Positions 56,370 through 64,000 of a stretch of 64,000 nucleotides of DNA are shown piece by piece; position 1 is the first letter of the stretch; every line of letters begins with the position of its first letter. A program made the translations under genes and the position numbers. The stretch lies in the NCBI RefSeq assembly GCF_964204645.1, contig NC_134029.1, positions 12,886,850 through 12,950,849 of the forward strand, in the 5' to 3' direction. The notes under the pieces are model-generated. The model worked only from the letters and a program-made list of their open reading frames with translations. It did no database searches and was not told the origin of the DNA. Source of the DNA: Tubulanus polymorphus (Eukaryota; Nemertea; Palaeonemertea; Tubulaniformes; Tubulanidae).

Positions 56370-57470
56370 TTATTCATTTTTTATCATGTTTACTAACCCA
56401 AAAATAATTGCACTTACAACTGTAATTAAAAATAAAATAATATGTTCAGCAGCAAAGTTAATAATGTTTCCTGCAGATTTCAATATAAAACCAACAATTG
56501 ATGCAATAACTCCAGCAGCTGCAGCAGATTTTTTAGATAGTTCCCATAAATATTTTGCTAATTTCTTTAAACCATCTTTAACTTTATCTTGTATAGAATT
56601 ATTATTATCTGGGGGTTTATCCGGTTTATTGGGAGTAGGAGTAGATTTCATTGAATTTGATATAGCTAAACCTATTGTTGTAAATAACATAGTTACAGCT
56701 GTTAGAATTGAAAGAATTGTTATTCCTTCTAATTTAAAATATAATTTTATTCTATCTTTCAATGATATTTCAGAATTTGGTTTTATCAACAAATCTTTAA
56801 AAATAACTTTTAATCTATTAATATTATAATCATATGATTTTAATAATAATTTAATTTCTTCTTTTTGTAATTCTATGTTATATTTTAAATCATCTTTTTC
56901 TTTTTCTAAACGTAATTCTTTTTGCCTATATTCCATTTCATCAATTACTTGATGATCTAAATCAGACTTTAATTGTTCTATTTCTCGATTTTTATCAGTT
57001 AATTCTTTTTCTAAAGTTCTAATTTTAATATTTCTTATACTAATAATTTCTCTAATTGCTTTATCAGAAAATATATCTAAATCTTCTAATTCTTGATCTG
57101 TTGCATCAAGTAATCCATTTGGTAAAAGTTTTTCAATTGGAACTTTATTTGATTTAAGTTTACTAGTTTTGGAAGTTATATTCTGTTCAGAAGTTGTTTC
57201 TGTTTCTAAATTTTCATTAATTATCTTAAAAAAATCATCATTTCTTCGTTTAAATTCTATTCTATTTAGAGTTATCTCTTCTTCTGTAACATCAGTTATA
57301 ACATCATTATTGATTTTCTTAATTCTAAACTGTTCTAATTTAATAAAAGTTGATTTTGTTATTATTTTATCAATACTTTTATTAGAAGAAATCTTAAAAT
57401 AATAGTCATCTTTCAAATGCCAATAATAATCACCATTTAAATATTTCAAATCTTTCACTAAATAATTCAC
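56370..57470 (-). pseudogene. Coiled-coil membrane protein, truncated copy 2
   Basis: Second truncated copy, cut at the 57472/57473 junction exactly as copy 1. Confidence 0.85.
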
Positions 57471-57572
57471 ACCCTATTAGATACCTTAATACTTAAAAGC
57501 CCCTTTTTATTTACTATTATTTTATACAATTTTCAACCAATATTATTATTTGAGTTAAATATAATTAATATC

Positions 57573-58382
57573 TTAATTACTTTCACTATCAGACCCTAAC
57601 AGTTTATTCAATTTCACTACCGTATCATCATCAATAGTTGTTTTATTGAACTTATTCATCCTTTCTACCGCATCATCAATAGTTTCTTCTTTATCTTTCA
57701 CCAAAAGTGTGTCCACATAATCTTTATTATCAATATCTGTAACTATATTTTCATTATCATCTTTCTTCGTGTTTGCTCCTAATATTTCATTTACAATGTT
57801 TGATCCTAATATTTTATTAGCATCGGTTGAATCTAATCTATCTTTATTAGGTGTTGCTTATAATAAATCTTCATATAATTCTTTACCATTTACTTTTTTA
57901 TTTGAAACAAACTTTGTAACATATCTAAATGGGTGTTCTATAAATTCTCTTTTACCAACACTTTCTATTACGTTAGTCATATGTACCTTTGTATTCATAT
58001 GTTTATTCCAATTTGATGGAGCGTTTGAAAATTCACCTTTACAATAATCACAATAATTTCTATTTTCACTAATATTTAATATAATTTCATTATTAGATGT
58101 AGAAGGTATTACATTATTAGATGTAGAAGGTATTACATTATTAGATGTAGAAGGTATTACATTATTAGATGTAGAAGGTATTACATTATTATCAATTACA
58201 TTACTTAAATTATCAACAACACCACTTTTATTATTATCGATTTCTATTAGTTTAGTTTTATAAATTTTGAAAATAGGATCAAATATCAAAGCTATATTAC
58301 AATGTATTACATAATATAAACCATCATTATTTTCATGTGTATCGATGTATGAAATATGTTTATATACTTTACCTCCTTCCAT
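57573..58382 (-). pseudogene. C2H2 zinc-finger protein, copy 3
   Basis: Third tandem copy; in-frame stop at 57858-57860 as in the others. Confidence 0.65.
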
Positions 58383-58414
58383 TTATTATATAAATTTTTA
58401 TTAAAGTTAAAATT

Positions 58415-59661
58415 CTAATACATAACACTATTTAATTGTGAATTTAAAATATTCAATTGTGCGTCAGATATAATATAAATGTGCATTTTAAAATTTTTGA
58501 TTCCTTTATTATTTGTCATGAATAATTGTATTCCATCTTTAGTGTTTTGTAATTTTTTCCAGAACCATGTAATGAATTATCCTCTGTTGTTCTAAAATCT
58601 AACCATAATGCACATTTATTACCGGTATAATAATCAATTTGATTAATATTACAATTTTCAGATGATTTTACTTTTTCATTCATAAAATGTTTTCTAATTT
58701 CTGGCCATTGATCTATCATTCTCATTCCTTGACAAAATATTTTATTTGCTATTCCTTCGATAGTTATTTCTACTTTTGTTATTTCAGGATTATAATAATT
58801 ATCAACATTTATTGCACCATTAGTATATGTTGCAATGGTAAAAAATATTAATATACCTTTAATAGATCTTCTTGGGAAGTTAATATTCTCATTAATAATT
58901 TCATCATTTGCATTAATAGTTACAGTTTTAAATTTATCAATATAATCATATAATAATGAAAATCCTTGATTGTATTGAGTTTGAATTATACTTGAAATAT
59001 TTTCATCAGTTACTGTATCTTATTCTAAACATATATATGATAATTTATAACCCATATCTTTATTAACGCTAGATATTACAATTTCATTAACAGGAGCAAA
59101 TGTTATTTCGAATATAACATCTTCTTGAATTGCGTATTTATATAAAGGTGCATTATTATTTATCAATTCAAAATCTAATGGAATTTTATATTTGCTTCCA
59201 TATATACTTTTTATCAATTTATCTATAGCATTAGTTAATATTGCGCTATTAGCTTCTGATCTTAATTTATTTTGGTTTTCTGATTGGATTCCTTGAAATA
59301 TCATATTATTTCTATTTTCTTTAGTTAACCATAAATCTTTATAATGCATAAATATATCATAATCATCTAATGAGAAAACTGTTTCTGGACCAATCTTTAT
59401 AGTTAATTTTTTAATCAAATATCTTCCAACATTATCGACAACATAATTATTACTATTACCGGTTACTTTTATATCGGCTGATAAATAAATACTATTTGGA
59501 ACATAAAAAGTATTTTGTGTTAATCGAGGAATTCTAACATATAAAGTTTCATCAGGATTAATATAAGAAGGGTTATGAGTAATTATATGATGTGATCTTT
59601 CTGCTTTAATAGCATTAGATATTCTATGATTCTTAGAAGGATTGATATAACTCCCACTCAT
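58415..59661 (-). pseudogene. Major capsid protein, copy 3
   Basis: Third tandem copy, followed upstream by the only complete copy of the membrane-protein gene. It carries the same stop (59020-59022) and frameshift. Confidence 0.82.
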
Positions 59662-59681
59662 TTATTTAACAAAAAAATTAA

Positions 59682-61070
59682 TTATTCATTTTTTATCATG
59701 TTTACTAACCCAAAAATAATTGCACTTACAACTGTAATTAAAAATAAAATAATATGTTCAGCAGCAAAGTTAATAATGTTTCCTGCAGATTTCAATATAA
59801 AACCAACAATTGATGCAATAACTCCAGCAGCTGCAGCAGATTTTTTAGATAGTTCCCATAAATATTTTGCTAATTTCTTTAAACCATCTTTAACTTTATC
59901 TTGTATAGAATTATTATTATCTGGGGGTTTATCCGGTTTATTGGGAGTAGGAGTAGATTTCATTGAATTTGATATAGCTAAACCTATTGTTGTAAATAAC
60001 ATAGTTACAGCTGTTAGAATTGAAAGAATTGTTATTCCTTCTAATTTAAAATATAATTTTATTCTATCTTTCAATGATATTTCAGAATTTGGTTTTATCA
60101 ACAAATCTTTAAAAATAACTTTTAATCTATTAATATTATAATCATATGATTTTAATAATAATTTAATTTCTTCTTTTTGTAATTCTATGTTATATTTTAA
60201 ATCATCTTTTTCTTTTTCTAAACGTAATTCTTTTTGCCTATATTCCATTTCATCAATTACTTGATGATCTAAATCAGACTTTAATTGTTCTATTTCTCGA
60301 TTTTTATCAGTTAATTCTTTTTCTAAAGTTCTAATTTTAATATTTCTTATACTAATAATTTCTCTAATTGCTTTATCAGAAAATATATCTAAATCTTCTA
60401 ATTCTTGATCTGTTGCATCAAGTAATCCATTTGGTAAAAGTTTTTCAATTGGAACTTTATTTGATTTAAGTTTACTAGTTTTGGAAGTTATATTCTGTTC
60501 AGAAGTTGTTTCTGTTTCTAAATTTTCATTAATTATCTTAAAAAAATCATCATTTCTTCGTTTAAATTCTATTCTATTTAGAGTTATCTCTTCTTCTGTA
60601 ACATCAGTTATAACATCATTATTGATTTTCTTAATTCTAAACTGTTCTAATTTAATAAAAGTTGATTTTGTTATTATTTTATCAATACTTTTATTAGAAG
60701 AAATCTTAAAATAATAGTCATCTTTCAAATGCCAATAATAATCACCATTTAAATATTTCAAATCTTTCACTAAATAATTCACACCTTTAATTGTTATATT
60801 GAAACCAGATTTTTTAAATATTGGTTTAAATTTATCAGTTAATTCTTCATATTCTAATTCTATTTTTAATAAAACTGGATTTTCATTTTCAATGTCCAAT
60901 CCTGAACGTGCTTTACTAACAAATCCATTAGTATCAGGTCTTGATAAATTAGAATTATATGCTGTTTCATTATCGTCATTAAAACTTCTTTCATCAAAAT
61001 CAGGTGGTTGTTCATCACTTGTACCAGGAGCGCCATCTAAAGGATCCAATGGAATATCTACTTTTGCCAT
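59682..61070 (-). CDS. Coiled-coil membrane protein (complete)
   Basis: 462 codons from the ATG at 61070, which is preceded by TTTTTTTATTATATAAATG. Function unknown; it sits directly upstream of the capsid gene in the leftward block, as a virion or assembly protein might. Seen: acidic proline-rich N-terminus (PLDPLDGAPGTSDEQPPDF), a globular part with GVNYLVKDLKYLNGDYYWHL (96-115), a strong coiled coil at about 225-305, a transmembrane segment at about 345-367 (ITILSILTAVTMLFTTIGLA), a Pro/Asn linker, a Lys-rich amphipathic stretch, an Ala/Gly-rich hydrophobic segment (411-428) and a final transmembrane segment at 439-458. It is one of the few unbroken genes of this Polinton. It resembles uncharacterised Polinton proteins in layout only. 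Confidence 0.75.
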   Translation of the reverse strand: MAKVDIPLDPLDGAPGTSDEQPPDFDERSFNDDNETAYNSNLSRPDTNGFVSKARSGLDIENENPVLLKIELEYEELTDKFKPIFKKSGFNITIKGVNYLVKDLKYLNGDYYWHLKDDYYFKISSNKSIDKIITKSTFIKLEQFRIKKINNDVITDVTEEEITLNRIEFKRRNDDFFKIINENLETETTSEQNITSKTSKLKSNKVPIEKLLPNGLLDATDQELEDLDIFSDKAIREIISIRNIKIRTLEKELTDKNREIEQLKSDLDHQVIDEMEYRQKELRLEKEKDDLKYNIELQKEEIKLLLKSYDYNINRLKVIFKDLLIKPNSEISLKDRIKLYFKLEGITILSILTAVTMLFTTIGLAISNSMKSTPTPNKPDKPPDNNNSIQDKVKDGLKKLAKYLWELSKKSAAAAGVIASIVGFILKSAGNIINFAAEHIILFLITVVSAIIFGLVNMIKNE

Positions 61071-61087
61071 TTATATAATAAAAAAAT
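61071..61087 (-). promoter_or_regulatory. Late-promoter-like signal before the membrane-protein gene
   Basis: Coding strand AATTTTTTTATTATATAAATG: seven T, short spacer, TATATAAATG. Compare 53038-53053 and 62776-62791. Confidence 0.45.
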
Positions 61088-61167
61088 TAAAATTTAAAAT
61101 ATAATATTCCTCCGAACACAATTCCTATACAAGTTAAAGCTAATTTAGTATTTTCATGGGATATCAT
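61087..61167 (-). CDS. 26-residue single-pass membrane peptide
   Basis: Tiny ORF whose ATG overlaps the stop of the preceding gene (ATGA at 61164-61167). After MISHENTK it is almost entirely hydrophobic (LALTCIGIVFGGILYFKF), a single transmembrane segment. The 4-bp start-stop overlap and the gap to the next gene of about 16 bp suggest a real gene, but the length makes chance possible. Confidence 0.4.
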   Translation of the reverse strand: MISHENTKLALTCIGIVFGGILYFKF

Positions 61168-61427
61168 TTATCATTATCTGTTTTAATTATATCATGTTGA
61201 ATATTATCAGTTTTAATATTTTCTGATGTATTATAATCCGGTTTAGAATCATTATTTAATTTAATATTCTTAGTTTTAGTTTCTGTTGATTGAATATGTT
61301 TTTTATTTTTTTCACCATCCATTAATTTTGGAGCAGTAATAATCTTTTTATTTATATCATTTAATCCAAATGAATTATTTATTGTTGCAGTTTTAATTAG
61401 ATTATTGTAACCAATTATGTTTCCCAT
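61164..61427 (-). CDS. Hypothetical small protein, possible N-myristoylation
   Basis: 87 codons from the ATG at 61427. The N-terminus MGNIIGYNN has Gly2, compatible with N-myristoylation and membrane attachment, as in several viral matrix-like proteins. The rest is polar, rich in Lys, Asn, Asp and Thr, likely disordered, ending DIIKTDNDK. No family recognised. It lies between the probable minor capsid gene and the membrane-protein gene, and its stop overlaps the next tiny ORF. Confidence 0.45.
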   Translation of the reverse strand: MGNIIGYNNLIKTATINNSFGLNDINKKIITAPKLMDGEKNKKHIQSTETKTKNIKLNNDSKPDYNTSENIKTDNIQHDIIKTDNDK

Positions 61428-61511
61428 CTTTAATACTAAATCATTAGAAATAATTAATAGATTAGGGCCTATACAATAATTTAGTCTTACATGAGATTTA
61501 TCTAAATAATT

Positions 61512-62333
61512 TTAATATCTTACAATGTTTTCTTGAATCAATCTATTTTTATCATTATGAATTGAATCTTCAAATAATACTTTAAATTGTTTCTGCGCAT
61601 CGAATGAAGTGTTATCATTTCCAATTATTGGGGATCTTGTTTCAACTTGCGCACCTAAAATACAAATTAAATAAGTTCTAATAGATTGATTTATTCTTTG
61701 TATACCAGCTTTAGTAAAACCTTCACTATTTTCTAAAATGAAATAAACCCAACCATTATTATTTTGTTGTTGTATATTATTATAATATTTTGGTAATTCA
61801 TTCCAATTTAGTGTTCTTATATCTGAATTTGTCATTATTTTTCCAAATTCTTTAGTATATAATATTCCTAATCCACCCATTGTACCAATTTTTGCTCTAA
61901 AATCATTATTTGAATTGATATTAAATTCATTACATATTTTATAAAACTTGTATACATACTTTATAAAATATGTATGAAATCTAAAAAGTGATAACATCAA
62001 TGGTAAACTTGGTTTGTTTAAATGATCATTCCAACTAATTCCTCATCCGGTTGTTGCGCAATAAACAGCAAAATTTAATTGGTTCTGCCAATACTTCATA
62101 TTAGATTTTAATAACCATTGTTTTGCCTCATTTAAATTTTTGAAATTAAGTGTATACACATGAAATATATTTTCCATCTTAACATTAAAATAATTAGTTT
62201 CAGTAACATAAATATATAAATCAATTAATGAATTTAAAATTTCATTTCTATATGTAATATCTTTATTAAAATCTATTGCAGATATATTATATTTAATTGA
62301 TTTATCATATTGGAAAGCTTTTGGAAACCCCAT
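61512..62333 (-). pseudogene. Probable minor capsid (penton-like) protein
   Basis: One frame of about 273 codons starting at ATG 62333 (MGFPKAFQYDKSIKYN), interrupted by TGA at 62043-62045 after residue 96 and then open to 61512. Stretches such as NYFNVKMENIFHVYTLNFKN, KQWLLKSNMKYWQNQLNFAV, SIRTYLICILGAQVETRSP and TSFDAQKQFKVLFEDSI look like the minor capsid protein (PY, single jelly roll) of Polintons, which would form the vertices. The assignment rests on my recognition of the family, not on a search. It lies next to small membrane proteins in the leftward structural block. Upstream AATTTTTTAATTATATGAATG is a weaker version of the block's start signal. Confidence 0.6.
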
Positions 62334-62349
62334 TCATATAATTAAAAAA

Positions 62350-62775
62350 TTAATAATCAACTACTTCTTTTAATAATTTCTCTTGTTCTTCAACTGTTAT
62401 ATGACCATTTAAACTTATTATATAATCTAGTGTATTCTTTAATTTATTAATTTCTTTTATATTAGTTTTAATTTTTTCTTAATTACTTTTTATATTTAAT
62501 TTTGAACTTATACCAGTTAAAACACTTGAACTTAATCCTTATACGCCAATTGATATAGCTAAAGGTGTTAATGGGCTGAATATTGCTAGAAATGTTATTA
62601 CAGAACTAATTGTAACCGAACCACTGATAATAAAATAATATATAATTTTAGATTTTAAATATTTTTTCTTTTTAACTTTTAAATCATTTTCAAATTCTAA
62701 TATTTGTTTTTCTAAATATATTTTTAATTTAGTTTTATTTATATCATGAGGAATAATATCAATATTATCATCCAT
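62350..62775 (-). pseudogene. Small membrane protein with two nonsense codons
   Basis: ATG at 62775 after TTTTTTTGCTAAATAAATG. N-terminal coiled-coil-like Lys/Glu-rich part, then two hydrophobic segments (KIIYYFIISGSVTISSVITF and a following FLAIFSPLTPLAISIGV). The frame meets TAA at 62539-62541 and again at 62479-62481, but is otherwise open to 62350 and ends in a charged helix (HITVEEQEKLLKEVVDY). About 141 codons originally. Function unknown. Confidence 0.55.
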
Positions 62776-62791
62776 TTATTTAGCAAAAAAA
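62776..62791 (-). promoter_or_regulatory. Late-promoter-like signal before the small membrane protein
   Basis: Coding strand TTTTTTTGCTAAATAAATG, nearly the same as before the capsid gene (one base differs in the spacer). Confidence 0.5.
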
Positions 62792-62794
62792 TTA

Positions 62795-62983
62795 CTAATT
62801 AGTAAATCTATATGCTACAAATATAAAAATAACTGTTCCACCTAAAATCCATATTATTTCATATTTCTGTTGTTCTTTACTTGGGGTATAATAATCTGAT
62901 AATTTAGGTTTGTATAGATGTTATTTTTCTTTATTGGTTACCGCGTTATATAAACTCATTGCATCATCAACTGATAAAGACTA
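62795..62983 (-). pseudogene. Truncated single-pass membrane protein cut by an LTR
   Basis: Minus-strand frame open from the LTR edge (62983) leftward: LSVDDAMSLYNAVTNKEK, an in-frame TAA at 62921-62923, then PKLSDYYTPSKEQQKYEI and a transmembrane segment (IIWILGGTVIFIFVAYRF) ending at 62795. The N-terminus is missing because the Gypsy-like LTR begins at 62984; M at 62959 may be internal. Small proteins with one C-terminal transmembrane segment are common in Polinton blocks. Confidence 0.5.
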
Positions 62984-63140
62984 TGTAAAGCTATGATAAT
63001 CATTCTCATTCCGGGATGCAATAAAGATTGTACATATAAGGTTTAACTGCCTTGTTGTTCCTGATGGATGGAATCCTGTACCGCTGGTGTAAATGCTAGT
63101 TCCCCAGCCAGCCTGCCGATACAACAACCAGCCGGTTACA
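62984..63140 (+). repeat. Candidate LTR of a Ty3/Gypsy-like element
   Basis: 157 bp, begins TGTAAAGC and ends GGTTACA, so TGTA...TACA ends, with AATAAA at about 63020. It interrupts the Polinton gene on its left, and a retrotransposon protease follows on the right in + orientation. The second LTR lies outside the window, so the borders are provisional. Confidence 0.45.
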
Positions 63141-63557
63141 GATGGTGGAGAACCCAAATTTAAGTCCTCGTGACTTACACAAGTACAGACGAAGCTGCTG
63201 ATATACGGATTGTGACTGAAACATACCACAAAATAGAAGATCGCATTCAACTACACTTGTGACAAGACCGTGCTGATCGCCGAAATCGCTGCTGTTTTGG
63301 TGGATACAACACATTATGGTAACTTGTTGTCAGCCATAGGTATTATAATTGAATCTTTGTCTCGAATTAGTGGTCGGATATTGAGTATAGGAAATTATAG
63401 CTGTTTGAGTTTTAGCGTGAGCATTACCGTGTAGTTGAGTAGTTTGATATATATCTCAAGTTTCGATTGTTCAATTCAAAGTATTTTTCTAGCTATACAT
63501 TATTCATAATCAGTTTCATTTCGTTCTGTACACTTACGTGGTATACACTTCAAAAAG
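63141..63557 (+). other. Leader or upstream part of the Gypsy-like element
   Basis: No recognisable gag. The sequence just inside the candidate LTR is GATGGTGGAGAACCC, a possible but unproven primer-binding site. Confidence 0.3.
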
Positions 63558-64000
63558 ATGAAGCGCATACATTGTTGTAAGGATGTTTGTCGCAAAGAAG
63601 CATCTCGATTATGGGTACCTGATATCAATGCCGCTGATATAAGCTTAGTTTCAGGGTTGAATCGGAATATTATAAACGTTGATATTAATAAACACTCCCA
63701 ACGAGCATTAGTCAATACAGGTGCATCAATTTCATGTATTGCTAGATCAACGATAGAAAGATGTATCAAAGATCCCATATATAGTGATTCGGATATAAAC
63801 ATTATTAGAGGAGTTTGTGGGGAAGCACATTCAGTAATTGGTAGAATTGATGTACCCATTTGCATTCAATCTCATGTATTAACGCATAAGTTTTATGTAT
63901 TCGATAGGCTACATACAGATGTCATTCTAGGACTGGATTTTTTGAAGGAAAACAATGTAAACATTGACCTTGCATCAGGCACAATTGAATTTAAAGATGT
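63558..64000 (+). CDS. Ty3/Gypsy-like protease domain (partial, runs off the window)
   Basis: Frame open from ATG 63558 to the window end (147 codons, no stop). Retropepsin features: an A-L-V-N-T-G-A-S-I-S active-site segment at about residues 50-59, the flap region with RGVCGEAHSVIGRIDVP, and the C-terminal VILGLDFLKE motif. The catalytic Asp of the DTG signature is Asn (N53, AAT at 63714-63716), which would abolish protease activity if the reading is correct. RT would be expected to follow outside the window. The 5' part of the ORF (cysteine-containing HCCKDVCRKE) is not a clear zinc knuckle. Confidence 0.75.
   Translation, partial: MKRIHCCKDVCRKEASRLWVPDINAADISLVSGLNRNIINVDINKHSQRALVNTGASISCIARSTIERCIKDPIYSDSDINIIRGVCGEAHSVIGRIDVPICIQSHVLTHKFYVFDRLHTDVILGLDFLKENNVNIDLASGTIEFKD

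Larger units (their letters stand above)
50849..60784. repeat. Three tandem copies of a 3312-bp segment
   Basis: Units 50849-54160, 54161-57472 and 57473-60784 look identical where compared, including internal stops. Each unit holds the zinc-finger gene, the major capsid gene and the C-terminal part of the coiled-coil membrane gene. The junction joins TAATTCACAC to CCTATTAGATACC with a shared ACC, a microhomology-type break. Only unit 3 continues into the complete membrane-protein gene. Confidence 0.97.
47208..62983. mobile_element. Polinton (Maverick) element, right end interrupted
   Basis: Starts at 47214 with AGTAATAGGGGTAAAGGGC, preceded by CAGGTG (possible 6-bp TSD, partner not in the window). 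Core genes seen: DDE integrase with chromodomain, FtsK/A32-type packaging ATPase, double-jelly-roll major capsid protein, probable minor capsid protein, plus zinc-finger and membrane proteins. The rightward genes (49071-50756) converge with a compact leftward block (50949-62983). Protein-primed DNA polymerase B and the maturation protease are not visible. The rightmost ORF is cut at 62984 by an LTR retrotransposon, so the missing part may lie further right. Nearly every core gene has at least one stop or frameshift: an inactivated copy. Confidence 0.9.

Overview
This window is intergenic, transposon-packed DNA from a eukaryotic nuclear genome. The mix of BEL/Pao LTR retrotransposons, a DIRS-like fragment, a Ty3/Gypsy element, Polinton (Maverick) elements, tRNA-like dispersed repeats, pogo-type MITEs and many minisatellites suggests an aquatic invertebrate. 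I could not fix the phylum. I found no host gene with convincing exons.

Left part (1-16990). Two BEL/Pao retrotransposons lie head to tail in opposite orientation. The first (1194-8292, + strand, TSD CTTAT) is riddled with frameshifts and deletions. The second (8998-16262, - strand, TSD CATGA) keeps an open 1140-codon pol and has only two visible breaks in gag/protease. The DNA flanking them (about 60-880, and 8860-8997 plus 16263-16990) is the same diverged host repeat.

Middle (16991-47207). Minisatellites, dispersed repeats and relics lead into a nested stack of insertions. A decayed BEL reverse transcriptase gene (26725-27539, resuming at 40364) is split by a foldback-type DNA element (27549-40354, 9-bp TSD). 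That element holds a pogo-like MITE and a Polinton-derived non-autonomous element (29017-40148, 6-bp TSD CGCATG). The Polinton derivative is in turn split by an 8.3-kb DNA transposon (31176-39496, 4-bp TSD GATA). This innermost element encodes an 899-codon protein whose acidic and zinc-ligand spacing resembles RAG1, with a PHD-like finger embedded in it. Further right are a 49-bp minisatellite and a second foldback element with a perfect 9-bp TSD (42832-45399).

Right part (47208-62983) is a larger Polinton. Its left end is a palindrome. Rightward genes are a zinc-finger protein, a DDE integrase with chromodomain and a packaging ATPase. A tight leftward block encodes a zinc-finger protein, the major capsid protein, a coiled-coil membrane protein, small membrane proteins and a probable minor capsid protein. 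Most are broken by stops or frameshifts. A 3312-bp segment carrying the capsid region is present three times in exact tandem, and the copies share the same breaks. Several genes of the leftward block share an upstream T-run plus TAAATAAATG-like signal. No DNA polymerase B is visible. The Polinton is cut at about 62984 by the LTR of a Ty3/Gypsy-like element whose protease domain runs off the window end.

Most features are parasites at different stages of decay. The order of insertion can be read from interrupted repeats and target-site duplications.
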